64,000 nt of DNA, from the NCBI GenBank assembly GCA_031002005.1, contig CM061919.1, positions 178,791,121 through 178,855,120 of the forward strand, given 5' to 3'. Both the position numbers and the translations under genes were made by a program. The stretch is from Vandiemenella viatica (lineage: Eukaryota > Arthropoda > Insecta > Orthoptera > Morabidae). Shown here in pieces: positions 33,441-45,140 of the stretch. The notes beneath the pieces are model-generated. The model made no database searches. It was not told the DNA's origin and saw nothing but the letters and a program-made list of their open reading frames with translations. Numbering within the stretch: the first letter of the stretch is position 1; each line of letters starts with the position of its first letter.

Positions 33441-34574
33441 GTTTTCTTCGAAAGCATCATGTTATTTTTTTTTTTATTGAGACAGAGGAAACACTCATAA
33501 CGTAATCATTGGTCATAGTATCTGTAACGGCCTAAGTACTTAACACACATTCCATATTATTAAACAGTTGAGCAACTCCGATGAAATGAATTGCCAGAAT
33601 AGTCGATTCTGTTACATATTTGGTCTGATGTCCACTTAAAATAACCTAATAACTCACGTACAGCGAACATGAATAAAGACCAATAAAGAAAGTGGTCAGT
33701 AAAATACCTAAAAAGCAAATAAACCGTAATGCAAAAATTTGGATCAAGCAACAACATTAGTGAAAATTTTAATTAAATTGAAATTTATCATAAGTCGGAA
33801 TGACAATTGGCATTCTTGGTTACATCAGAGACCATGAGTAATTTAATTTTTTTAATTTTTTTTTAAGTTGCTTTCATTAGCAACATGTTACTGAAAAGCA
33901 GATCCACGTTTTTTTCAGCAGCAAAATTTATCAATATTTTCTTTAACTACGAAACGCTACTAAAAGCAAACTTAATGAATGTATTATGGCAATTAATATG
34001 GTGGCAGTTGCTTAGCTATTAAACTTTGGCCATAAACACGAATTTCTTCTAATATTATCTCTGGTCGCTGTTTTGTGAGCGAAGGCTGACACATGACACC
34101 GTTCTCCTATTGAGGTGAATGAATGAGTGAGTAGTTATACGAAATTGTATAAAGGATTTTGTTGGATTATCAAAATACGCTTTTGGTAAATACATTTTAA
34201 AAATTTGGCCATCTAAACTGTAACTTAATAAAAAAAAAATATCATTCAGGAGGCTTTCAGGCGCGTATGAAAAGCTCTTTTTATATAGAATTTAGTAGCA
34301 GAGATTTTAAAGCTCATCTGTAATTATTGAGCAAATAATTGCTTTGAATTTAAATTTGTTTTTATGCCAGCTACTATCACAGTTAATACTCCATTTTCTT
34401 TGAAATCTTCCTTTTTTATTCAGGCTCCAATATAAATTGATTTAGGTGCACAATGATCTGCGTTATTCTGAAATCCTAGATATAAAGATACAGCGAAATA
34501 ATTGATTTATTGAAAAAAAGTAGTGAATACAGTTAAAATATTAAAAACACATGCCATCAAAGCGTAAAATCTGT
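33441..34574. other. Unannotated AT-rich stretch
   Basis: GTGAATGAATGAGTGAGTAG with a following ACGAAATTGTATAAAGGATT (34119 on) is a diverged second copy of sequence at 32979-33025, so a short dispersed repeat brackets the 33-kb element. Nothing else found. Confidence 0.35.
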
Positions 34575-34819
34575 CTGAACAATGACTGGATATTGTGGGC
34601 CATTTCCTCAATTGCAAGTTAATCAATTTTTTTTAAAAATAAAGGTGAATAACACGCCAATACAATTGGCATGTTATTCACCTTTATAAAAAATTGATTA
34701 ACTTGCAATTGAGGAAATGGTCCACAATATCCAGTCATTAATGAAGCCCTGCCAGGCATTTCCAGTGGACCTATACAACAAATACAAGAGGATACATCTT
34801 GCATTGGCGTGTTATTCAC

Positions 34820-34871
<52 letters not shown>

Positions 34872-35025
34872 TAACTTGCAATTGAGGAAATGGCCCACAA
34901 TATCCAATCATTAATGAAGCCCTGCCAGGCATTTCCAGTGGACCTATACAACAAATACAAGAAAATAAAACAAAATTCAATTGCAGTGGCGTGTTATTCA
35001 CCTTTATAAAAAATTGATTGTGAAC
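34575..35025. repeat. Palindromic and tandem repeat cluster
   Basis: An 85-bp arm (about 34581-34664) is followed by its near-exact reverse complement (from about 34666). The same unit (TTATTCACCTTTATAAAA, TTAACTTGCAATTGAGGAAA, CCACAATATCC, CCCTGCCAGGCATTTCCAG) then repeats directly at 34669, about 34812 and partly at about 34990. In the middle unit a TTTATA is expanded into a (TA)n run at 34822-34864. It carries no ORF. It looks like one inverted plus two or three tandem copies of a small non-autonomous element. Confidence 0.8.
34822..34864. repeat. (TA)n microsatellite inside the repeat cluster
   Basis: About 21 TA units grown out of the TTTATA present in the sister copies. Confidence 0.9.
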
Positions 35026-35689
35026 AAAGTTGGGGGTTATTATGGTAGGTACTCAGCCACCCAACATATTTTTCCTCTTTGGATGTCAATCCTCTGGTAA
35101 CCTTGTTCGTCGGCTTAACATATTTCTTCATGGTGAAAGTAACTTACCATAGAACAGAACAATATAAATGGTTGATACAGGTTTTATTCCCAGCTTCATG
35201 TGAAGACTATGGCAGAACGCAGAAGCTGTCTGGTAGGAAGTAAAAGAACTGCGCTGTGGGCGATGAAGCGACTGTTGGCTTTTGCTCGGTGATAACTGCC
35301 CGCGACTTGTTGTCTTTGAAGTGTAAGGCAGGCAGGAAGCAGCAAGTAAAGTACAGGTCGGCGCTCCGAAACCTTACAACCTTTAGGCTGACATTTAGGC
35401 GGGCTGTCCACGACCGTTGCACAACACAGCACGTCATGACCATGGCTGTCCCAGACACGGCTTCCAGCTGCAACGTAGCTTACGCGGACATATACAAATA
35501 CCACTAACACTTATTTTCTTATTACAGATACAAATTTAATTTAATTGCTATGGGTCTCCCGCTCTGGTTGCAATTTACCTACACACAAATTATTCCCCTT
35601 TCTTCTATTCACCTACTTTCGCCCTGTACGAATTTAAACTATAACTTCTATCAGTGTTTGTGGTATAATTTGTGATCATAATTTTTTCA
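35026..35689. other. Spacer with a GC-richer block (35200-35500)
   Basis: 35200-35500 has higher GC and overlapping open frames on both strands (up to 104 codons, minus), none with a recognised domain. Confidence 0.3.
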
Positions 35690-36540
35690 ATAATTTATTC
35701 AAACCCCTGATCCCCTTACGTACGAAAGAAAATTTTCGCATACCCTTATGCCTGAAATAACCTCTCTTAAGGTGTTCCACCAATATCTTTCCACGCCTCG
35801 TCGCCAATATGCGCCTTGTACACTCCAACCACTTTCTTCACTCTCCCCCTGTCTTCCAGTGAGTTCAATTTCAGCTCCTTTATCATATCAGTTACTGATT
35901 GTGCTCGGCGGTAATTTCCCTAGATAAAACTTAGCAGCCCTTTTTTGTATCCCCTACAACTCCTATTTTGAAACCTTTTCCTTTACTTGTCCCATGTGTC
36001 CTGTCCAGTTGAGTTCTATCAAATGTTAATGCAAAGTATTTACATTTCAAGTCCTAATCAAGAAATTCCTTCCCCACTTTATAATCATAATCAACCTTTA
36101 GTTTTTTTATCTGTTTACTTAATAAGCTGACTCTTCTTTGTATTTATCTTCATCTTCACCCAGCTAGATATCCTGTCAAGATCAGTTTGAAGCTGTTCAA
36201 AATCTTCTCCCGTTTCAATCTTTTTATATAACGTTATGTCACCTGCAATTAACCTAACTTCGGACAGTGAACTATCAACACAATCAATCATTAGAATAAC
36301 GAATAGCAATTGACCCAATACATTACATTTTTGTAGTCCCATTTTTACTTCAACTTCAGATAATGCATTGTCAACCATACGTTTTGTTTTCTACCTTTTA
36401 AGAATTACTCTACCCAGCGAAGTAATTCTTCATCTACTCCAATAGTTTTTACCTTGTCTACCATGATTTTATGGCTGACTGTTCAAAGCTTTTGAAAGAG
36501 ATCTAGTGCTACATTATCAGTTTGGTCTCCCTTGCCCATT
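35690..36540 (-). pseudogene. LINE reverse-transcriptase 3' half (jockey/CR1-like)
   Basis: On the minus strand the frame at 36378-36115 reads CNVLGQLLFVILMIDCVD (relic of the PQGSVLGPLLF motif), then RLIAGDITLYKKIETGEDFE (relic of the F-ADD-TL active-site region), and LQTDLDRISSWV with INTKKSQ. The second catalytic DD is changed to GD. Further downstream, RAQSVTDMIKEL, KKVVGVYKAHIGDEAWKDIG and the 3' end follow with frameshifts. Related 3' ends lie at 42000-42445 and 52020-52320. Confidence 0.7.
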
Positions 36541-38086
36541 CCAACCGAAATATCTTACATGTAACCCATTAATTAGCGGTGAATTAAATAAATTTGAACT
36601 TAAAAACTTATTATTGTGAGAAAATAACATTCCATTGAAACTCTATAAAATATATTGTGAATGAGATAAAAAGCTACTAATATCAGAACCCTTAATTTCT
36701 TGACCGATTTGCGCAGAAAACTGAATGTGGGAATAGTGAAGAGAGATAATTTTGTTCTCCTCGTGGCCTTCCTGACGCTATTTTCGCTCTACTTAAACCA
36801 TCTACATTCATTTTAGAGTCATTTTTTAGCAAATTTATATAATGTTACTGCATTTTTTTGCGTGTTTTGTCTGTTCATTTAATTTACGGTACGAGTTTTA
36901 AGCATTCAGGAATTTTCTGCGTCAGCTAAAGTGTTTAAATCTGCTTTTAATTAATATTTGACGTAACAGATTTTTGTGTCAGTTTATGACAATGTTACAT
37001 TTGTTTCATTTGGAGTAGTTCTTTCTTGCTCTGACACACGCGTTCCCGAATGTTCGATTGCTTTGTTTTTACATAACACATCAGTGCGCAGGATTATTCA
37101 TAGTATGTGTGGAGAGCAGTACAGTCTACGGTTGCAATTTAAGCAGCAGCTTTCATCATGTATCGGCAATATTCAGTCTGATTTAACTTGTGGGGGGAAT
37201 AATTATCATCGTGCAATCAGTGCAGGTATGGAGAGAATAGTTAAACAGCATCGTTTTAATTTAACAGCAAGCAATTGATGTAACAACCATTCAAATATGT
37301 GTTAAAATTTCAACGAACATTTCAGTAAAAAGAAGGAGTTTAATTTACTTTTGTGTGTTATCATTTGTAAAGTAGAAAATCGTCATTTAATCAAGAAATA
37401 GAAGAAGATATAATTATTCGCTGTGAAGTATTTCTATCTTCCGTTGTCGAAGATAGATATCTACTCCGGTTGGGCATGCATGGTGTAAAATCAAGGCGAC
37501 TAATTGGAAAAGTTTTTGCTTAACTTTAATTAATTAATATCTTTCTCCCTTTATACATTTTAAATCCGTTGAAATTCTTTTACCCATTTATGCATGTAGT
37601 AAATAGGATTTGAAGGCTTGTCCATCTTAAACTAATATCGGTCTTTTCTCTCTTTTCCATCCTGCTGATTACCGACGTCAGCCAAAAGTATTGGCAACCA
37701 CGGAACTACTGGGTTCATCCGCATTGTACTAGACGCTGAGCTCAGAAAAAAAAAAAAAATCTTAGACAATTCTCAAGAACAATATCATTCCACTTTTTAT
37801 TATTATTATTTTTATTGGTTAAAATAGAAACGTGTTCGTCGTAATATGGTTGTAATGGCATTGCAACGAGCCCAATTCGTGCCTGCCTACAAAGACCACT
37901 CGACGGGCATTGTGAATTTGGCGAATACCTGTAACATCACAGCGAATTATTCGTACAGGAGTTTGAGAGCGGCTGCAAGTCATTCACCTTCCGAACGTTA
38001 ACCGCTGCGCACAATGTAACAAAGAGACAAAGTACGAGGTATGTCTACAAAAGTATCCGACATTTCTTCATATTTCCCCACTGGTG
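36541..38086. other. Unannotated stretch
   Basis: A 100-codon ORF at 36976-37278 (+) has no motif I recognise. The rest is AT-rich. Confidence 0.3.
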
Positions 38087-38410
38087 TTATTCTGCGTCAC
38101 CGGTCTGGTGGCATTCTTCGAAATAGTCCACATTCGATTGAAGAATACGCTCCCAACGGCCTTTCCAGTTTATGAAACAGTCATGGAACTAGTTTTTTGG
38201 TAACGCCTGTGGAACGTTCGTCGTATTACTTTCGAGTGTTTCTATTTCGTCGAATTGATGTTCTTTGAGCGGTATTTTTAATCTGGGAAACAACCAAAAG
38301 TCTTCATGACTATACGGAGGCTGTACGACTTTGTGTTTTGTCAAATATTTCTGCACGAGGTTCGCCAAAGCTGATGTAAAGCAAACAATATTGGCGGCAC
38401 ATTCATGGCT
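38087..38410 (-). pseudogene. mariner-like transposase C-terminus
   Basis: A single minus-strand frame of 107 codons, with one internal stop, runs to TAA at 38089-38087. It reads HKVVQPPYSHEDFWLFPRLK, KEHQFDEIETLESN and FHDCFINWKGRWERIL, ending DYFEECHQTG. Mariner transposases have PPYSPDL-P-DFFLFP, then L-G--F, and CF--WK-RW--CI---G-YFE, so homology is clear. The segment holding the last catalytic acid is shortened (PYS then HED, three residues missing) and an amber stop follows PQALPKN. The N-terminus and terminal repeats are not visible. Confidence 0.7.
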
Positions 38411-40400
38411 TAATGGTGGGTACTGACGAGATCTTAGAGTTGAGGTTTACAGAATTTGAATCTAGCTGAACCAGTGGAAGCTAAGTCAATTCTGGTGAGG
38501 TGATGTGGGCCAATAAGAAATAAACATATATTACTAGATGAAGGAGCTGTCATTTCTTTACTGCAGTAATCTACAGTATATCCTGTTTACGCACACATTA
38601 AAATAACTCATGCAGAAATTAATAAATCTATGTAAGTGTAAGAAAGCACACGTTGATATCACTATCTCATTCAGAAATCTGTATTTATGAGTCAAAGCTT
38701 TGAGTTACCTATTTTGGAGTAACTATGTAAGTGTATTTTAAACACAGTTTCAACTGACATTTTGTTATTAAAACAAAACAAAGTAGCATATGAGGTTTGT
38801 ACACAGCGGGACGTCGTTCTGCTTTTGACAGCTGCGTTTTCGGCTCATGTCATCTTCTGCTTTATGATGAATTGTTAACAAAACTGAGAGGACGAGCAAG
38901 CTGCAAAGTTTTGTTTGAGCACTCACTGCTTTAAAGCTACAACGAGAAATAATAGAAGAACGTCGATTAGCTGAATTCAAAATTTATTACTAAACTCTGA
39001 ACGGAACAGATCACTCTGACGAGTTCGGCTATTAAAGCATTATGATTTCAGTCATGCTCGTGGTTAAACAAACTTTTTTCATCTGTTCCATGTTTATCAG
39101 AAAAAGAAGAGGTGTTAGCACACAATTTGTAATCACATGACAGGGTATATAAGTCTCATTTCTTCAAGAACTAATACATTGAGATTATGTGGTAACGTTA
39201 ATGGCAATTCGTTTGTGCGAACTACTTGTTGAAATTCAACCTTAAGAATCGGCACAGCATATTACCCTCTCTAGCCTCTTTTGTCCTCAAATACAACACG
39301 CAACACTTTCAATGACGCAAACGTATGTAATTTTACCAGGCAAAGAATGAACTGCCTTGAGCAAAAAAGAAGGGAGGGAACTATAATTCGAAACAAAGTT
39401 GTTAAAGAGGAAATGAGAGACAATTTGTTTAATACAAGTAAATAAGGCTCCACGATTATCACTTGAACAAAACTCTCGTACCTTAAACTTCAGTTCTTAT
39501 TATGCAGCCATGACAAGTTTCAAATGCTGACTCACTCCATTTAAGTAAAATTTCAACCAACTGCCGAGTCTTGAAAGTGAGAAACACTTCTCCTGCTTCG
39601 TGAAACTACGATCAGCTTCAACTGCAGTCTAACATCTTGAATCACCGCCTCAAACATTTGAAAGAGAACCCTACTTTTTACACCAGTAGAAAAATACATC
39701 ATTACGGCCATACTACCGCATCTTGAACTTCCCGTTCTCCCACTTGACCAGCCAATGAACAGCTCTTCTGATGTAGGTAGAGAGTGGTAGTGGAACAATA
39801 CACTTGCCGATCCTAACAGAATACTATACTTTCTGATTGCAAGGCATGGATTATGTAATTATCTCTTACTGTCTAAAAAATTCACGGAAAAAAATCTCCA
39901 CGCTCTCTCTGATCTTAGACTGCAACAATACCAACACACCAGAAAATAGAACGTCTCGTAATAATACACCCCACACAGCGTGCTAAAGTGACACGAGCCT
40001 TTTCTTATCTAAGCATAATCATGCAGAACCTCCTCCTCGACGCATTAGTTTAACTTTAGACAACAGACGGAGACTAGTATGTCGTTAATAACGTTTGGTC
40101 CAGGAATTCTGGACGATGTGATTCCTGATTTTCATGACTTCTTGAAAAAACTGAGGGGTAAAACCGAGATAGCTTCCTACCCATTGATTGCGTATTAAAA
40201 CTCTGGTGGTTAGAATAATCTCAACGCAGACGAGCCACAAAGCCCTAATGAAAAACGATATATCTCAAATAAATTCCAGCACTCACCGCATATAAATAAA
40301 ATCTCAGTCCACTCCCTGAAGTCATTTAAAGTTATTACCTGTAGAAATGGAACAAAGTATATTTCCCTGTGAAAATATTCTCTCTATTTATTTATTTTAA
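38411..40400. other. Unannotated AT-rich stretch
   Basis: No supportable feature. Confidence 0.35.
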
Positions 40401-40652
40401 TTTTTTTTTTTTTTTTTTTTTTGCTTGGGCATTACGCCTCGTCGACAGCGTCGTCATTATAGGCGGGATAGTTGGCAAGGAACGGGAAGGAATTTGGCAA
40501 CGGCCTTTTTGAAGGAAGCATTCCGGCATTCGCCTGGAGTGATTTGGGGAAACCATGGAAAACCCAAAACTGGATTCCCGGATGGGGATTCGAACCCGCG
40601 TCCTCCCGAATGCGAGGTCAGAACGTTAACCTTTCACCCACCATGCTCTTGA
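40401..40652 (-). mobile_element. SINE-A, full length, with 22-T (A on minus) tail
   Basis: A T-run at 40401-40422 is the reverse complement of the poly-A. Then come GGCATTACGCCTCGTCGAC, the body, and a well-kept head with B box GGTTCGAATCCCC (40587-40599 as complement). Together with 18228 and 54950 this defines the family. Confidence 0.8.
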
Positions 40653-40894
40653 TGGCAAAACATTTTCTGTACTAACCTCCCGTTCCTCTAATTGGTCCAC
40701 CCAGTGAAATTTTTTTTCGAATTTACGGGACGAAATATTCCATTTGCAGGTAAAACTCACTCGTTAAGTTGGCTGATTGTAAGGATACATAATGCGCAGA
40801 TCTGTCATTGGAAGCAACCTCATTGAAAAATTTCGCCATTATAATCCAAAGCTATGTCAAGAAATCATACCGCACTTATTATTACTATTATTAC

Positions 40895-41060
40895 GCGATT
40901 CACCGAAAGTGGTTGGTGAAGGGTGCGTTGCACCTATTCTATTGTAGAATCGTTTATGAGTAGGAAGTGGTATGCGGGATATGTCAGGAGGAACCATACC
41001 GACTATCACCTGGAGCGATCAACGAAAACCACGAAAAACCCAGATCAGAATAGACGGAGC
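40895..41060 (-). mobile_element. SINE-A copy, degenerate
   Basis: Minus-strand body with CGTGGTTTTCGTTGATCG and CTCCAGGTGATAG as in the consensus; head mostly lost. Confidence 0.4.
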
Positions 41061-41477
41061 GGTTTCTCAAAAACTACTGCTATTGGATTCTATGTTTTCT
41101 CGCTCGATAAATCCTTCTTATTCTATTCTCTAATCGCTCGTGAAAAAAGTAAGTATAGAAAAGAATCGGTTTTGGCTCTGATTTCTCTTATTTTATTTTC
41201 TCGCTCACTCCTACATATGAATGTTGGCGGCAGTAAAACGTGTTTGTTGCCATCCTAATAGGTTTTTACCAAGGACTTTCCACTTAGCTCCTGACGTGAA
41301 CAACACCTACCGTGTTCCAGATATTTCCATCCCAACTCCTTCAACATTGTACTTACTTTCCCTGCAGCTATATATAGTCGTCACGAATCGGGCGGCATTT
41401 CCTTTGACCTTCTCCATTGCTTCTATTAACCCCTTCTGATGAAGTCCCCATACAGAAGAACAATATTCTAAGTGAAG

Positions 41478-41766
41478 AATCTTGAGCATAGCTGCATTAA
41501 AGCAACGGTAAAACTTGTATTCGGTATAATAATAGCCAACCAGTTACTTAAAATGCAGACAGTGGATGTAATAACGCAAGTAGTAATCCAGTTTGAAATT
41601 GTTGACATAGTGCAGGTTCGCACTAAATTGACAGAAGTTTTATATTGCATCCCTCTATGAACCCATAAATGTACTTCTGAAGAAGACAAGCTTATGTTTG
41701 TCGAAACTGCAGTCAAGATCAATAAATTAAAAATTTTAAGCAACTAGTTGGCTATTATTATACCGA
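41478..41766 (+). mobile_element. Small hammerhead-bearing element with terminal inverted repeats
   Basis: 289 bp between exact 13-bp duplications ATTCTAAGTGAAG (41465-41477 and 41767-41779). After a 41-bp left extension it has inverted repeats: TTCGGTATAATAATAGCCAA at the left (41520-41539), with imperfect continuation to 41554, matched by 41733-41766. Near the right repeat lies a hammerhead-type fold (41674-41717). There is no ORF of substance. Inverted pseudo-LTRs, a hammerhead, a short extra tail and a variable target duplication together suggest a non-autonomous Penelope relative; the family is inference. Confidence 0.7.
41674..41717 (+). ncRNA. Hammerhead ribozyme candidate
   Basis: Order: CTT (41674-41676), CTGAAGA (41677-41683), an extra A, stem II GACAA (41685-41689) with TTGTC (41698-41702), GAAAC (41703-41707), loop TGCA, GTC (41712-41714), then AAG. 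Stem I pairs CTT with AAG (3 bp), stem II has 5 bp and stem III is AC/GT (2 bp), with C at 41714 as the predicted cleavage base. All core residues of CUGANGA and GAAA are present. The one extra nucleotide between CUGAAGA and stem II is also seen in the copies at 2126 and 3281. Confidence 0.6.
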
Positions 41767-41999
41767 ATTCTAAGTGAAGTCAACCCAGCGTTAAATTGCG
41801 TCCTAGGAAACGGAGTACTTCGTTCGTTTTCCCAATTAGCTTATCAATATGTTCATTCTTCAACCAATTATTATGAATCGTTACCATAGTTATCTGTTTG
41901 AATCAACTGTAGCGTGTCATTAATTGCATATTCAGAGTTAAATGGTGTCTCTTTAGACAAAGGCTTGTAAATAACAGCAAAATATAAAATCCTTCTTTT

Positions 42000-42445
42000 A
42001 CTGGAAAGGCCGATGAGAAAATGCACTAAAGAAGATATGGAACTGGGTTACAAAACTTTGGTCAGACCATTGCTTGAATACGGTGGTGTAGTATGGGACC
42101 CACATTTTCAATATCAATTATAGGACTTGGAAGACGTGCAAAGAAGATCAACTCGACTTGTTTGTGGAAATTATCGCAGGACCCAGTCAGTAACTGATAC
42201 GATAAAGGAGTCACAGGAAGACAGCAGCAGCATGAAGAGAGTGCTGGGAGTGTACAAGGCATGTGTTGGTGATGGGGTTTGTGAGGATATTGGTCGAAGA
42301 ATTAGGTATGGTGCATGGAGGGCAAGAGATGACGATTGCCACAAGCTGGCACTCGATTTCGTGCATAAGGGAGTGGGAAAATTTTCTTTTGTGAGTGAGT
42401 GTGTCAGGGATTGGATTAAATTACCAAATGATGAATAATTTGCCA
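42000..42445 (+). pseudogene. LINE C-terminal fragment (jockey/CR1-like)
   Basis: The plus strand reads LVRPLLEYGGVVWDPH, a stop, then VQRRSTRLVCGNYRRTQSVT, VLGVYKACVGDGV, CHKLALDFVHKGVGKFSFVS and VRDWIKLP. This is the classic EY-VVWDP and VQRRAARFV---Y--T-SV C-terminus of many arthropod LINEs. It lies head to head with the minus-strand LINE at 41290-41985, but the two differ too much to be halves of one insertion. Confidence 0.75.
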
Positions 42446-42639
42446 AAAATGCTCAAGAAATTTAAAATTAATATTCGTAATCGCATATGTAGACAGGGGG
42501 TGGAATTTAACACTCAAAGTATATGCATATGCTCCATGGCAATTAAATTAATAATTCATATAACATAAATCCTACAAGACAGTCACATCACCTTTTGCAG
42601 ATTCAGCTGCCAAAGCCATACATGTCAGTTGCAAATTCT

Positions 42640-43085
42640 AATTAATATCTCTGGCAGGTTGATTTACTGCGTAACTATTCGATGTGGTATCGAACATAGT
42701 GAGGCCACGACTAGGAGCTTCTATGGGGCCACTGCCTGGCGTCGACAACTCTCCATTACCGGTGGCCGTTGTTGGTTGGCATTAGCGCCCGCTCTCTCCT
42801 CCTTGTCCGTTAATCACCAATAAATCGCGCCCGATCGCCAGCAGGTCCGCCGCTGGAGGTAATGCCTCCATTACGGCACCGGGGAAATTTAATTTTCTAC
42901 CGCATTGACCGCTCGCTCGACCGGCAACAATGGCAGCGCGAGAGGCCCTAGTCGCCGGACGCGATAAGCCAACTACGATACCTACGAGCTGCTGTGCAAA
43001 ACACAACTCTCGGAGGGGGACACACACTTTATTAGTGGACAGCGCTCTGGAGCGGCAAGTAGATACGCTACAGCGAGGCTGATAA
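42640..43085. other. CpG-rich unique block
   Basis: Strongly CG-enriched relative to the flanks (CCGTTAATCACC, AATAAATCGCGCCCGATCGC, GGAGGTAATGCCTCCATTAC) with several TAAT cores and a short palindrome around 42855-42875. The minus strand has a 103-codon open frame without a known domain. It could be a conserved regulatory element; no repeat in the window resembles it. Confidence 0.35.
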
Positions 43086-44814
43086 GGGAACAAGCCACTT
43101 CTCGAATGAACGCAGTAATGGAAATAACTTGCAAACTCTATCTGCTGTTGTTACGGCTGCTGGTACACGCGTTAGACTGATACAGTTGGGGTACCCTGCT
43201 ACTGTTCTGATAGCTAAGTGGTTAGATATCCCGCTTCGGTGTGACAGCTCGCCGTACAAATGTTACAAGTTGATTACCACATTAACTCACCAATGGCAAA
43301 CCTTGAAATGTGTAACGTGAAACACGCTTAAAACGCATTTCTCCCATTAAACTGCACTTATCTGAGGAAAACAAGTGGGAACCTACGTCTGACAATAAGT
43401 ATACCTCCTGTGAGATGATCAAAATTATCTTCACTCAAAGACTAAATTTTATTACTTCAGTCAACTATATGATTTAATAATGCCTGGATGGAAGTAGAGA
43501 TAATGTCTAAATATTTGGAATTATTTCGTAATGTTTTTTTTTTATTTTTTTTTTGAACAATGAAGGTAAATTGGGATTCCATTCGGAGCGTAGGAAATCC
43601 AACTGATGACGAATGCTGGACATTTTCTTTCCTTGTCTCGATAAATAATGTCTCAAAAAATTAATGGTATAAAATGTTGTTCCAGGAAATGTGCTTTTGA
43701 GCATCTGACATCTTCTACTTGTTCATTTCTAAAGTTATGAAGTACAAATGTCACTGGCGCCAAAAATTTCGTAGAATCTTGGAGAAAGCGCTTTCTATAA
43801 AATTTCAAACTAACTTTCCAAAGTTCTTCTACTTTCAATATCTTTCAGAGTTACTCAGAAAGTCAATCATTGTAGAAAGGTGAAATGAAATGTTTTTCAC
43901 ATGTCGGGAGTGTGAAGTAATTTCAAGATAATTTTTTCGCATTGGAGTTGTTATCCGTTGCCTTGCCACCCTCCTCAGTATTCGTATAAGTCTTTCAAAG
44001 TACACGAATCATTTCATACTGTATTTTATTTTGACGAAGTACGGACTAAACAAGACGACCAGACGTAACTGAACTATAACCGTCAACCAATTCAACGCGA
44101 GATCCACCCAGCTGCCGGAGTTGAACTTCAGGTTTAGTTTGGTGAATGTATCCACTAATTTTACGTTATTATCTGACGAATGAATCAATATTAACAGTGG
44201 CTCTCTCCATATGCAATGCGAAGGCGTTTCGTATTTAACTTAAGCCTCTGATACACAGTCTGGTGACTGGGAACTGTCATTTTCACTTCTCCTAATTTGA
44301 TCAACGGTTTTGTTTACGCTGTGTGCCCCTGTGGTTAGTACCACCCTACAGACGCCTAGGTAGTGAGCGCCTGCCTTCTCTTCCCATTGCCTGAAGCTCG
44401 GTCGACCCAATGGAATTCCGTGAAAATGAAAGTTGTTTACAAACAGCCAAGATGTATAGAATAGGATACATCTCAACAATGGATATATGTAGAAGCTGGC
44501 AGGACTCTTTTTGATGCCCGAGGATGGCTTGACTTGTCAACAGCAAAGGGTCTCTTATTATTCCTTGAGAGAGACGCTGCCCGTATACAGAAAAGATTAT
44601 GAGATCATTGTTCGAAAACCTCAGCACGTAGATATAAGAAGTGCGTTTGGACTTTCATTACCACAGGGATCTCCAAAGCCACTACAGCCTCCATCAACTA
44701 CATTGACATGGTAACCAGGAATGAATGTGTGATTGCGTAAGTTACCCCCGTAGCACTCAGGAAACATTCTGTGTAGAAGAATGAACATATTATTCACTAC
44801 AGAATATTCATGCC
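43086..44814. other. Unannotated stretch
   Basis: A T-run at 43532-43554 and short open frames only. Confidence 0.35.
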
Positions 44815-45082
44815 CTTTCTTAAAATATGATGTGACCACGACGGAGACCATACTCTTTAAAATTATACTTCATTTTTCGATATCTATTTGACATCAAACG
44901 AAATAAATAATTCGTGACACAAAAATGTGTTTTAGAAATATTGATACTTTTGCCCTTTAAGGGTCGAATTCCGAAAAAAAATTCTTAAAATATTATTTGA
45001 TCAAAGTGGAAACCTTATTCTCTAAAATATTGACTCATTCCTCGATTTCGATTGGATATCAAGGGAGATAAATTGCTCGTGA

Positions 45083-45140
<58 letters not shown>

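Larger units (their letters stand above)
41290..41985 (-). pseudogene. LINE fragment interrupted by a 289-bp insertion
   Basis: Minus-strand LINE coding is read in two pieces. The 5' piece (41873-41780) gives HIDKLIGKTNEVLRFLGRNL. The 3' piece (41477-41307) gives LEYCSSVWGLHQKGLIEAME and NAARFVTTIYS. Both are C-terminal LINE motifs (KAN--LGFLRRNL; EY-SSVW-P). Removing 41478-41766 and one copy of a 13-bp duplication joins them in frame across a single stop. Thus the LINE was already inserted and partly eroded when the smaller element landed in it. Confidence 0.75.

Noticed and set aside
36976..37278. 100-codon plus-strand ORF
   Set aside because: No recognisable motif, composition like its surroundings, and length compatible with chance.
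41290..42445. A single twin-primed LINE insertion (minus-strand half plus plus-strand half)
   Set aside because: The two halves differ clearly in overlapping motifs (HLEYCSSVWGLHQ versus LLEYGGVVWDPHF), so they are separate families.
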